This document shows positions 31,841-51,340 of a DNA stretch of 64,000 nucleotides, one piece after another. Within the stretch, counting starts at the first letter, position 1. Each line of letters begins with the position of its first letter. The stretch covers positions 107,442-171,441 of the forward strand of contig QNQO01006270.1 in NCBI GenBank assembly GCA_003290165.1. The letters are read 5' to 3'. The translations under genes and the position numbers were made by a program. The notes beneath the pieces were generated by a model. It worked only from the letters and a program-made list of their open reading frames with translations, was not told the DNA's origin and ran no database searches. This DNA is from Berberis thunbergii. Taxonomy: Eukaryota > Streptophyta > Magnoliopsida > Ranunculales > Berberidaceae.

Positions 31841-34094
31841 AAGATGGATCATTTTTTGGGTTATACATAGCGTTCTAGAAGCAGCAATCGGTGATCATAC
31901 ATAGGGGGCTTACTGCCGTTAACCATACATGTGCGTAAATGAGTAGACCATATTATGCTAATTATTTCTCTTGTTATCATTGCTAGTCAATTGATAGCAA
32001 TCTGAGAAATTGAATGAACCACACAGATATTTCGATCATCATTTTCTTGGGTATGATAGAATTTTACTTGATTGTAAGTACGAATTACAAAAATCATTTT
32101 TCCAGTTTAAATAAGTCGCAAAGTAAATTGTCAAAGAATGTAAAATTCCAACCTAGTTGGAGATATGATTTGCTCAACTCTGAAAATGAGTTGCTTCTCA
32201 TGAGAGCTCTTCTACTAAGAGCATCTCAATGCTGTTGGACAAAATAGTTTTAGCCCTGATAGGTATGGCTCTATGGGTTTAACTTTTCCAAATAGCTTTA
32301 TAGAACCGAACTGTACAAATAAAGTTTGATCCTGAGCACTCTATAGCCTTTAAGAAATGGTTAGAGTGTACATATTTAGCAAAATTTGTAATTACAAGCA
32401 GGGGCTCGTCGAAGACAAATCATGCTTTATTAACAAACTTCGAAGGCAATTATTCTTTGCTTAATACTTTGAAATATGTTGAACAGAATGAAGTTTGCCA
32501 AGCGATTCCAAAGTCATCTATGTCGTTCTTGATGAAATGGTGGTTTATGAGAACATAGTTAGATCTGCATACAAGTGTATTATGTCAGATATGAAACAAT
32601 ATATTTATTTGAGAGCTTAAAGTTTAATAGATTCTCCATTTAAAGAAAAAAAAAAAAAAAAAAAAAAAAAGAGAGAACAAATCTGATGCACTGAGTTGAG
32701 ATCGATGAATGGTTAAATGTCTAGGCTGCACATGGTTCCTTGAATATTGTTTCCCTTGATAACAAAGTTACTATTCAAAAGAATCATCCGGTTGAGAAGA
32801 CAAGGAAAAACATTTGTTGGGTGTTTGTTTTGATCTGAATATCCAGAGAAAAAAAAAGATCATATCCATATTATTTCCAGTGTTTTTGTTTTGATCTGAA
32901 TATCCAGAGAAAAAAAGAAAGATCAATATCCATATTATTCCAGTGTTAGACTAGTCGAAAGACTTATAACCTTAGTGCAGACAGTATCAAGATAAGGTGG
33001 ATCTTCATTAAACCAGAATGCAGTACTAACCTGAGTGCATTCTCCTTGCAGTTGAAAACTTACTTGAATGTCTAGTATTACTTGACATATGGTAATCAAA
33101 CCAGATTAAAAGTTGAACTGGGCTACAATTGGGATCCTAGTAACCTGGAGGAGCCCTTTCTAGCATCTCTAGGAGCCTTAGCTCGTTCATACTCATTTAT
33201 TGTTTTTAACGAGTTAAAAAAATTTGCTTTTGGTATTTCCACTAACAACCTGTATCAGTTGCCTAAAGATGTTTATTTCAAAATGCCAACTCATCGCTAC
33301 TGATTCTTTTGGAGCTTTTCTTCAAATTATATTACTTAACGTTGCCCTGTGAAAAGCTTCTTACAGACGCTCTTGGGGATTCGTGCCAATACTTTATGCG
33401 AATTATCCTTAAATTTTGAGCAAGCATTCTTTCCTTACCTTTCGAGTAGTGGTTCAATACAACATGGCCAACCCAAATCCAACCTGAAATTTCCTTCACA
33501 TGACCAAACATATATTTGAAATTGGATAATCCATGTGTTGCGTTCGTCAGGCTCAACTTCAGGTTTAGCTAAAAAAAACACTTCAGGTTTAGCTGGCTCT
33601 CAAATCCGGAGATGAACCTCAAACTGCCCAAGTGGCCGGGGTTGTCACATAAGATTTGGTGCAAAAGCCGTTTGTAAACTAAGATGCCTTACCAGGATTT
33701 ATAATTTCTAAGGGAGAGAACAGGTAGTTATTATTATCATCATTTAGATTTCTAAAGATGTCAAGTCGAACACAAGTAAGTTTTTTTTGTAACATGGACA
33801 CAGAAGGATACACAAATAGACCCAAAGAATTAGGGTTACAAAGAGAACTGTTTTTGCAATGATCAAACCACTTCAAATAAAAAGAGAACTCCGAACTTCC
33901 AACCTCAAAACTTTTTCTCTACCTATTTATTTACAGGCAACCTAATCAAAAGAATTGTAAATGAAAAGGTTAAAAAAAATGAAAAACAGTTTTCTACGGC
34001 ACCAAAATCCCACACTGACTTTATACCATCTTCTCAAGTGTACACAACTACGGCAAGCTTTTCATTCCAGTTTTGTACATTTTCACCTCTCCAT
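31841..34094. other. Spacer between convergent SFH genes
   Basis: It should hold the 3' ends of both genes. It contains a poly(A) run near 32645-32670, a tandem repeat at 32820-32947, and an open frame at 33082-33303 (73 codons) with no recognisable domain and no splice context. No third gene is supported. Confidence 0.5.
32820..32947 (+). repeat. Tandem duplication, about 63 bp, two copies
   Basis: GTTTTGATCTGAATATCCAG, an A-rich run, then ATCCATATTATT(T)CCAGTGTT occurs twice in a row with a few differences in the A-run. Confidence 0.85.
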
Positions 34095-37000
34095 TTACCA
34101 GAAGAAATGTCTCTGCAACAACGGAAAAAAATGAAAACATTGAATCAATAAAGTGTTCCAATTGATCCTTAATAGCCCATAAGAATAAGATGGTTCAATG
34201 TTTTTGGATTTGTTAACATACTTTTTTCTTCTTTTTCTTTTTATCCAAGTACCCTAGAATTTCCTCTTGTTGGGCCAGGGAATCCTCAAGAGCCTGCACG
34301 GTGTAACATAAATTTCAGTTAATATTTTTTCACTCACAATGAATAATAAATCAACTAGAGTATACATTTTTTTTCTCTAGTCCCATTTACATTGTCAATG
34401 AAAGTACAAACCAAAGAAAAAGAAAATGAAATTCATTTTCCAATGCTTCATTTCTTTCTTTCAATATTAAATGTATGGTCTGAAGTTTATCAAAAAAAAA
34501 AAAGTGTATGGTCTGAAGTATAAGGTATATAGAATATATTTCTGCATACGAGTTCCGATTCTTGAATTGCTACTTTAAAATTGGTCTAAATTTTCTACCT
34601 GTAATTACTTCCTAATAATCAGTCTTTTCTATTTTACTGTATTTAAGAAATATAGATAACAAATTATTGAACCAACAATAATAACATTACCTTCTTGGTA
34701 ACACTTAGCTCTTGCTCCAGGGTATCAACATGGCTCACAGCGGCCTGCAGCATTTCTTCCTTGTCAAAAGGCATAGTTGCAGGTTTCTGTACGAGACCAG
34801 TCACCTTCTCTTCCAGAGCATCCATCCGCTCCATAATAGACATGTACTCCGTGCTAGAGATGGTTGGTGCAGGTTGCTGGCCTTTGGTCATGTTATCTTC
34901 CCCAGAGATGGTGTTGGCGTAGACAATGACATCATTGAGCACATTTGTTATGTTAAGCGATAGCCGGATCATAGTCACAATCCCCACAACAAATGTCATG
35001 ATCCCAGAAAGTATTTGAGAGGTACTGCCTCCATGATCCTTGCCCGCTTCATGGTTAGGTAAGTAACCTGAAATTTACACAAAGACAAAATTGATCGTTA
35101 GCATGTTTTCTATTCTTGGTCCTTGTTCCAAAATCCTTAGCATTCTTATCTGTGGGTCCTTCAATTCTAACAAGTAATATACAATTAGCAAGAGCCTGAC
35201 AGTCATTGTTACACAATTTATTGCAATTTGTATCCATAACCTTATCAACCATTGGTATGAAGTTATCGTATTTGGAGGTGCTCGGAGAACCTTCTTGCTG
35301 CAAGCATTTAGGAAAACAAAATGTAGCAAGGGAATGTGTTAGGAATTAGGATGGTGCTAAACTGATATAATAAATAACCAGGAAGAAAGACATGTCCTAG
35401 CAAATGACTAAAATGATTATTACTAACAACAGGATGTATATATCATTTGAAATTTTGTCTAAATTTCCTTATTTGATTATCAGAAAATTCACAACAATGT
35501 ACACTACTACCGAGATGTTGCAGGGTTCCAATTATTAGTTTTTTAAACTACTTTTAAAAGTTCAAAGCAATGTATCTGTTCATCTGAGGACGAAAGGTTA
35601 CAATTTAAGACAAACTATACTCCCCTCTTCCCCCACAAAATGAGTAGGAAAATTAACATCTCAAGATTATTGACATCTCTAATACATTTGTTTGCATGCA
35701 TCAGTCTACACTAATTGAGATCTTATTATTGCACGAGGAAAAAATTATGAGGATTATTCATGAATACATGTATACCAGAAAACATCATAAATAGCAAATT
35801 TGTTCAAGTCAACTAAGAGCCTCAAGCTGGTCTATGTTGGCTTGTTACCGACACAGTCAGGTTTCCTAAGCCTAGTTCATAGGGTAAAAAATACCAGCTC
35901 CACATTTGAAAATCCAATTCAGAGGAAAAAAATGAACTTTTCAAACAAAGTCCTGAACAGAGTCTAACTAGTCTGAGCAACTTACTTCTTCATGCACAGG
36001 AGCAAGATGTTGATGCACCACATGCTTCCTTTCAGAGTACGATATCATGTTGTCTGCATCTAGATTTTTCTGTGTCTTGTAAGAGCTACATTTCTACATG
36101 TCAGATAATATATGACGTAGTTAGACAAAATTTAAAGACTTGGGAAGAAGTAAACTATGAAACGATGAATGAGAAATGAAATGGAGGAACTAGGAAATTA
36201 AATTGAAACTCAGAGAGAAGAGAATAACCTTCAGGTACACTAAGTCAAGTCATCCCCAGAAAACACCTTCTCATCATTGACATGAGTAGCAGCGCACCTC
36301 ACAGCAACACCATTATGAACATGCTGTGCAATGGATAATTCGTGAGTAATATAAGCTAAACTAACAAAGAGGGAGGAGAAAGAGATTGCAAAGAGATAAG
36401 TAACCTTTAAAATTTCTGGATTCTTCCATGGGCCCTTATCTGAGCGCACACAGCCACCTTGATCAGCACAAGTACAGGTACCACCTAAGAAATCGGGCAA
36501 CTCACTGTTGCAAAAGATAATGATCTGTGAGTTTCAAATAAAGTTTTCTGAAAAGGTGTAATAATTCATTTTGAGTTGAAAGATCAGTAGTGAAAAGGCA
36601 GCTCAGACTGCAATGTGTGTTGGTGTGTGTATATGTGTGGGTGACGAGAGCAGGGCTTGGTGTGGCAATGCCATCGTAATGCAGTGATTGCAGTAATTTA
36701 CCTCGCATCAATTATTTCAAGTAACTTGCTCTGGAACTTGCTTCCAAGAACCTGGTAGGAAGAAACCTTTCATTAGTTAAGTGACTCCTTGATCAAAAGC
36801 ACCATCTTAAAGAAAGGAGATGTTTTACATGGATCTTTGACGTAGTTTTCGGGTCAAGGAAACCTTTCACAGTATTCCATAGCATTCTAAACCCAGGACC
36901 CGCATTTATGATGAACATGCGGTTCAAGCTCTGCAGAATAGCAAAACCTCCATGTGATTTACGAAGTTGCACATTCTATCTAAAATCCAGAAACAAACTA

Positions 37001-38338
37001 AAACAATAGCAACAAACACAACAACAACAACAAATTAATACCTCAGGATAGTTATCACCGTCAATTTTCTGAAGACTTGCCAGAAGGTCTCTTGCAGCTT
37101 TGTTGAAACTTCTGACTCCCTAGGGAAACAATTAACATGTTAGGCATGCTACAGCACAAAACTGTATGATGCAACAATTACATGCATGGATCACTGAAAA
37201 TCTTTCTGTACTAAATACAAAAAAAAAAAAAAAAAAAAAAAAGTATGTCAACAACAAAGGCAGGGGAAGTCGACCTTATACTGTTTTGTTTTAATTTTAA
37301 ATAAATTTAAAAGGTCGATGGTTTCACATACCACACCCTGAACATCCAGAATAGTTGTACTCTGATCGATGTGCTTACTTGCTGCGATTGAGCAAGCTGG
37401 AAACTTGACATTCAAAGTTCTTTCAAACTCCTTAACATGGTATTTCACATAGCGATCAATAGTTGTAACTTGCAACACTTTGTGAGCATCAATTTGGCCA
37501 AGCCTCTCAATATATACAGGCCTTCCTTCTTTATCTACACCATGGTGCCCTTGAGGATAGTGTTCCAAGACTTCATTGATTTCACCAAATTCAAAATCCT
37601 GATGAAATTTATAGAAAACAAAACAGATATATATATATAAACAGAAGGTGATGTTATATTGGTAATTTAGACTAAATTTACTAGTTCTAAACTGTCTCCC
37701 AGATTATGCCATCAATACCTCTATTATTGTGTCAGTACCAAACTCCTTCCTCCACTGAAGCATGTCTATCCACATTTGCTTCGTTTTCTCCATGTCAAAT
37801 TTCCGGGCCTTTAAAAATCTGTTTCGTAGAATAATTTATGAGCAAAATACCTGGGACTCAGTGGTACCAAAAGTTAAATTATCTACACAATGATTTCTCT
37901 TTAATCCAAATATGACATTAAAAACGTGGTACACAACACCTTAAGCATGGCACTTCTTAGAATTAAAAAAAAAAAAAAAATTAATTGGCATGGTATCCTC
38001 TTTAGCATAAAACAGTCAAAAACAGGTTTGGGGACTCCAATTCAGATACAGTGACTCTAGAAAATGGAAAGAAGGTAACCTGAGCATCATATGATAATCA
38101 TCGTGTCTTGAGGGTAGAAATTCTTCTAAGATGAGTGTTTGACGGAAAGCATCAACTGCTTGCACCTCCCCTGCATCGCGCACATCCTCAATGGAAACAG
38201 ATATAACTCTACTGTTTCTCCTACTCCTCATCAATGAATTTCTTAACTTTGTAGATGCATTAATTGCTCTCTTTTTCAGTGATCCCATCCTTGTTCTACT
38301 TTCATCCTCAGAGTTTTCAACATCTGATCTTTCGAGAC
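34095..38338 (-). CDS. SFH: Sec14-nodulin phosphatidylinositol transfer protein (SFH), gene 2
   Basis: Minus-strand exons: [39350 side, see 5' exon], 38338-38080, 37818-37719, 37598-37332, 37119-37042, 36930-36829, 36751-36702, 36504-36405, 36323-36267, 36069-35986, 35297-35183, 35067-34691, 34293-34222, 34112-34095. Lengths of exons 3-8 (100, 267, 78, 102, 50, 100) equal those of gene 1. The protein has a basic N-terminus, CRAL-TRIO N region ([20 protein letters not shown]), Sec14 domain ([36 protein letters not shown]) and a nodulin-like tail ([20 protein letters not shown], coiled coil). It ends in a Lys-rich run then RHFFW, the polybasic signature that in this family binds plasma-membrane phosphoinositides. 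Exon 9 has stops unless the donor at 36267 is used; no ATG is in frame in the upstream exon, so translation may start at 38288 ([12 protein letters not shown]). About 560 codons from exon 2. Confidence 0.9.
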
Positions 38339-39221
38339 CTACCAGTATCAAATATAACAAAACTGAGACAACTCAAAGCATATAGTACGTTGAATTGTGG
38401 AATTTGAAACCAAATTAAAAAGAAAGCACTAACAACCTATCTACAATTAAAATGATAGAACTGAAGACTAAAAACATGAGCTGTTTTTGATGAATTATCA
38501 TGAATCAAATTCTATCAAAGCACTGCTTATAGCACAGGATATATCGAGGTCTTATCCAAGTTTTCTGATTTGACAATACTTTAAGCAGAAAAACCAAAAT
38601 TTCCTTGAACCATTGGCATATCTATTAAGATTTCAACAACAGGTACCAATGCCATAAAATTTAGCGTGCATATTGATTCTGTTTTATTATTCGTTCTTTT
38701 GTTTCTAGCAAGGAAAATCACATTTCAAGAATCTCCATGAAGGTATGACATCCCACAAGAAAAATGGAGTTTAAAATAGGCACCATCTCTCAACTCAAAA
38801 CTATAAATCTAGAATTTGACGTGAAACCCAATCGAACAAAGCAACATATGTGCAATTACGAATCTGCTAAACAATTCAATATCTTAAGTGTATAATAAAT
38901 GACACAGAAAATTGGGAATCAAATCAGATCCTAGTGTCCAGGGATACATCAGAAATGGAAGGAAATGAATAGTCAAGTATTCGGAAACTCCACTTTATCT
39001 CGGAATGGATCATTATGGGCTTTCTTAGGTACTTGTGCTCCGTGCATTGTGTCTTTAAGGGAGTTATGCTTGTTCAATTCATGTTACAATAGGAGCAAAT
39101 CGGGAGGGTGTAATAGGGGTTCTAGATTGCCTGTGTGGTGGTGGGGGCGTATACCTTGTAATCGGTGCTCCAGTATAGTTTATTTTCTCCTTTTCTTTTA
39201 AAATTTAAATCTCTCAAAAGA

Positions 39222-39255
<34 letters not shown>

Positions 39256-39349
39256 CCTCTTGCTCCCAACTTGCAATTTGTGTATGAAAAGGCTGGCTAG
39301 CTTATCAAGGAACAACTTCTATTTAGTTCCTAATGATTTATGAACTTAC
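38339..39349 (-). other. First intron of SFH gene 2
   Basis: Donor ACCTG|GTAAGT at 39349-39350 and acceptor TACTGGTAG at 38339. A (TA)n microsatellite lies at 39222-39254. The plus-strand open frame at 38965-39201 has no supporting signal. Confidence 0.6.
39222..39254. repeat. (TA)n microsatellite
   Basis: Uninterrupted TA dinucleotide run of about 16 units. Confidence 0.95.
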
Positions 39350-39487
39350 CAGGTCTAGAAGGATTTTCGTGATCGCTTATCGTGATTGTTCGTTACAAGC
39401 TTGATGGTGTCAAAAGTAGAAGGGAGGGAGACTCGAGCACTCATATCAAGAGCTCAGACCAAACGCCCGGACACCTTATCAAAATGC
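39350..39487 (-). other. 5' exon of SFH gene 2 with possible upstream ORF
   Basis: The 3' part of this exon aligns with coding exon 1 of gene 1: the final bases TCTAGACCTG match CCTAGACCTT, and splicing to 38338 keeps phase. Upstream in that frame there is a TAA and no ATG. An ATG in another frame (about 39453) opens MSARVSLPST and stops at a TAG within the exon after about 29 codons. Either this is now leader with an upstream ORF, or the coding start has been lost. The acceptor guess is TTTTGCAG near 39488. Confidence 0.5.
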
Positions 39488-41545
39488 CTGCATTTTGCAT
39501 CAGAAAAACAATAGAACCACAAAATGAGTGCAATCAGATTCATAGTTGAAAAAACCCATTACACCCAAAAACTTTTAATATAAAAATTTTCATAAATCGT
39601 ACCAAAGGTTTTAACTCAAATATCACCCAGGGAATTTTACCATTTTTTTTCAAATCAACAACACTTGAAGCAAAACATGTATTCATCTCCAACATTTAGA
39701 GCTAAATTTCAACACGTACAATTACTATTCATGAATATGTACCTCAAAGAGATGAAGAGAGAAAACAAAAGTTAGAATCGTCTACAATGAGGTCAAAGAA
39801 GAAGCATGAACTCTTAAGAAAAATAAAAAGCAATGGTTTTGAATGGATAAAAACAAAAGAAAGAAGAAGCAAGAATGACAATAACAACTATTCTAGTTCA
39901 GAATAACAAGAAGAAGTTGTTTGAAATTTCAGAATTAGAGAAAGACATGAGAGAATTACTACCACTCAAAATAGAAAACTATCTGATGTAGTGAAGGTTT
40001 GGAGGGAAAGAGAGAGATTGAATTTGATTATTTTTCAATAAAAGTTGTTAATTAGTTTGGATTTGCTGGTTGACCTTCTCTTGGTTCTTGATCATATTAT
40101 CTGTGTTTTCTAATTGAAGAGAGTGAAGGAGAGATTTGTGGAAATGGAAACCAGTACTTCCATTCATTCAAATAAGGTTTTAACATCTCTCTTATCTTTC
40201 TTTTCATGTAGGTCAACTGACTGAGTATCTAGAAGAAGAGATGGGTGGTATGCCTGCCTTGCATATTCATTTCATCCAACATTAATTTGACTTGGTAATT
40301 GACTAATTTTGTAGCTCAAAATAAAAATGTGTTATATCTTGATTGATTTCATTTTGAAAATGAATGCTCCACAGAAAACCATGGAAATTAGTAAAGGAAT
40401 GAGAGAAAAGACCAAATGATAATAATAATTAGAAATTAAGCGTATGTTTTCTACATTGAGATACTTTAGTTATGCCTATTAATTATCTCTAGGATTTTTA
40501 GAGAACACCAAGGTTGAAGGTTCTAAAATCTCCAAATTATCAAAAAAAAAAAAACAGTTATTATCTCGCTGAAGTTTATTTTTTTGCTTGACCACATAAG
40601 GTAAATACAGTTGCCGTTTGGCTTAGTCCCCATCTGGTAGAGCTCAGCTCAAATTATACAATATTTTTACAACCAATGTCGTACATTGAACATTCATGCA
40701 TAATATTTATAATTCACCACACTTCATCCACGAGCATTAGATACATTTTGATAGATTGGCATGAACTGGTAAAGGAGAATGACCATCAAAAGAGGAAAGA
40801 AAGGTCACAGGTCACAGCACTGTATTGACCAACTGGTAAAAGAAAGAGTTGACAGAGACTAGAGAGCAAGGATCAGTGGCAATGATACGAGGTCAGTGAC
40901 AGTGATGTGCATGACTCTGGATTGCTATTATTGCTTGTGATATTGCAAAGCAGGCCATTACATTGATAGAGACACTCTGTAACTAGGCGAGTCCCATCTT
41001 TAAGATTTCGTAGCAAGAGAACCAAGCCTGTTTTCACATTGTAACAGGTTAATCCCTGCACGAAGAACCCCATTCTAACATCCTCATGGAAAACTGAAAC
41101 CAACAATGCTGTGTTTTGCTAAGCTTAATATACAACATGCTAACAGTTTAGATCTGAACATATATCACACACTGCAATCTGATTACGCATTTAATTGAAC
41201 CCTAACCAACCAACAGTTGATTAAATAACTGAAAAGCAATACAAGTTGACTGTAAGGACACATTGATATCAATTGCTCACAATGTAAAACCATTAACCAT
41301 TCTCAAGCTTAACCCAGTTTCATAACCATCAAAGTGCACATTTTCTGCAATTGAAGTCACCTCATTTCCAAGCTTTTCCATCATCTGAAAATCCTACATA
41401 ACTCTTTATAACATTTTTCCAAGTAATACTCGAGGAAACATAGACAATATTAAATTACTTTATTATCTAATTAAACTACAATCAGATCCTATATGAGCTG
41501 AGAAACCACCACATTGAATTGGTAAATAGAAATCTAAATATAGGA
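39488..41545. other. Spacer between SFH gene 2 and LysA
   Basis: It should hold the SFH gene 2 promoter and outer leader (to about 40.2 kb) and the LysA 3' UTR. No coding domain seen. The small minus-strand frame at 40873-41106 is unrecognised. Confidence 0.5.
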
Positions 41546-49140
<7,595 letters not shown>

Positions 49141-49144
49141 GAAA

Positions 49145-51340
49145 GTTGGAAATCTGATAACTCAAAACAAATTCAGACATATTGAGCTTTGTAATGTCAT
49201 TTGCAAACCGCATCAAACATTTTCTTGATGACATTATTTCCCCGAACCAGGGGCTTTCCTAAAAAGTCGGTCCATCACCGACAACATCAGTCTAGCCCAC
49301 AAGACTTTCTTTTATATCCAGCACTTTTTGAGGAATCGCAATGATGGATGGCCATTAAAATTGACATGGTCAAAGCTTACGACCGTGTGGAATGGTCTTT
49401 CTTCTCCAAATCTGTAAGCAATTTGGTTTCGCTGAAGAATGGATTGAATTGATTGAACCCTTCATGTTTTGTTTAATGGGTCCCCTGTTTCTCCTTTGAA
49501 GCCCTCGCAAGGGCTTAGACAAAGAGATTTTCTCTCTCCTTTTTTTTATCCTGGTGGCAGAAGCTCTCTCTCGTCTTCTGCCCAAGGCAAAAATAGGTGG
49601 CATTATTAAAGGCATCAAGGACAGATGTCGGCCCCCTTCCCTCAGCCATCTCCTTTATGCTGACAATTTTATTTTCTTCTATCGCTTCTTTAGCCAAAGC
49701 TCACTCGGTTAAAGACATTCTTCATCAATATTGTCAAGCCTTTGGTCAAGGAGTTAATTTTGAAAAGTCTTCCATCTTTTATAGCTTCATTGTTCATCCC
49801 AAGCATGCTAAGATGATCAGCAGAATCCTAGGCTCAAAACCCTATAATTCAAAAGACAAATACCTAGGATCTTCTCTGTTGTTCTCTAAGCATAAAGCCA
49901 TCAATTTCCACTTCTTATTTGATAAGATCAATACCAAGTTATTGCTTGGAAATCTAAAATTTTGTCTCAAGCTGGTCGTATTGTCATGATAAATGCAGTT
50001 CTCAGTTTTATCCCGGTTTATACCATGCAAACGTTTCTTCTACCTTCCTCTATTTCCAGTCAAATTGACACTCTTGTTTACAGTTTCTGGTGGAATGGTC
50101 ATGAGCACGGCAAAGCCAAGCATCTTTGCACGTGGAATAAAATTGCTTCGTCCAGGCACCTTGGGGGGCTCAATATTCCTTCTTCCAAAAACAAATATCT
50201 TGCTTTAATGGCAAAAAAAAATGTGTGGAATGTCATCTCCCTCCCACATACACAATGTTCTTGTTAACTCGAGGCTATTTACTTATGTTCTAAGAGCACT
50301 TTTCTATTTTGATGTCCCCCTCTCAAGCTTCTTTCACTTCATGCTCTTTCTAAAATGAAGTCATTCTTGCTCTAGCAAGTGCTTTCCAAAGACCAGATTG
50401 ACCTTTGGAATGATGCTTGGGTTAAAGCTGGTCTATTGCTAGTTGAGTGCGAACTTGACCCTCAAGCTCCAAATCGTCCTTTTTCCTTCTCAGATATTCG
50501 GTCAGTCTCTCATCACATTCTATTCACTGGAACATAGACTTTATTCAGTTTCACTTTCCAACTCCTGTGGCAAAGGATATCACTGATATTTGTATTCGAC
50601 GTTCTAATCACTCTGATAAACTCATCTGGCTAGGTGACAAGAATTGCATCTTCTCTGTCAAAAATGCTACTGGCATTTTCTTCGGGATTCAAAATGATGG
50701 TTCCTCCTTGAACCCTCGCCTCCCCCCCCCCCCCGATTTGAGCCCTAAACTCCTTCGCCAACTTTGCCGCATATAGGCCCCACCTAGCATCATTTTATTC
50801 CTCTATAAAAGTATGCCAAGACTTGTTTCCTACAATGTCCAACTTAGTACGGGTGCATGTTCCTATTGATAATCGTTGTGTATTTTGCAATAATCACACG
50901 GAAGGTACTCTACACCTATTCTTTCTCTGTCCAGTGACCAGTAGGCTCTGGTTGTTGTCCTTCCCATAGACTAGCACAATCCCACTCTGCGACCACCTTC
51001 AGTTCCGAGATTTTTTCGATTTCTTTGGAAATTCGCTCATCAAAGCCTTCTTTCTATTCTCAATAACATCTTATCTCACTGGTCGTCTCTTCGACTCAAC
51101 TCTTCTTCTATTGGTACTAATCTAACCTTGCATTCATTACATCTCATCTTCAGATCAGCCAGAAAGATACCAGTCCTGACCATGCCTCCTATCAACCTCA
51201 ACGTATAGTGGGTCCCCCCGCTACACCTGTAGCTAGTAGTTTGGAGCTCATTCAGAGCCAAATCGAGTTTCCCAGCAAACACATCATTAACCCCCACCTC
51301 TCACCCTTTCGTGAGTCTCCCATCCTTCTTGATCCTGATA
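49145..51340 (+). mobile_element. Decayed LINE (L1-type) reverse transcriptase
   Basis: Plus-strand readings in shifting frames show, in order: SRSITDNISLAHKTF, AIKIDMVKAYDRVEWSFF (RT palm motif), HLLYADNFIFFY (the YADD box, with N for the second D), SQAGRIVMINAVLSFIPVYT, a WWNGHEHGKAKHLC-type block, and a zinc-binding end CVFCNNHTEGTLHLFFLCPV. These are diagnostic of plant L1-type LINE ORF2. Multiple frame breaks, stops and the altered catalytic Asp show it is dead. No poly(A) tail or target duplication was identified. Confidence 0.85.

Noticed and set aside
33082..33303. 73-codon frame between the SFH genes as a third gene
   Set aside because: No recognisable domain, no exon context, short; could arise by chance.
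38965..39201. Plus-strand 78-codon frame as a gene antisense to SFH gene 2
   Set aside because: Lies in the first intron next to a TA microsatellite, no domain, no splice or promoter signals.
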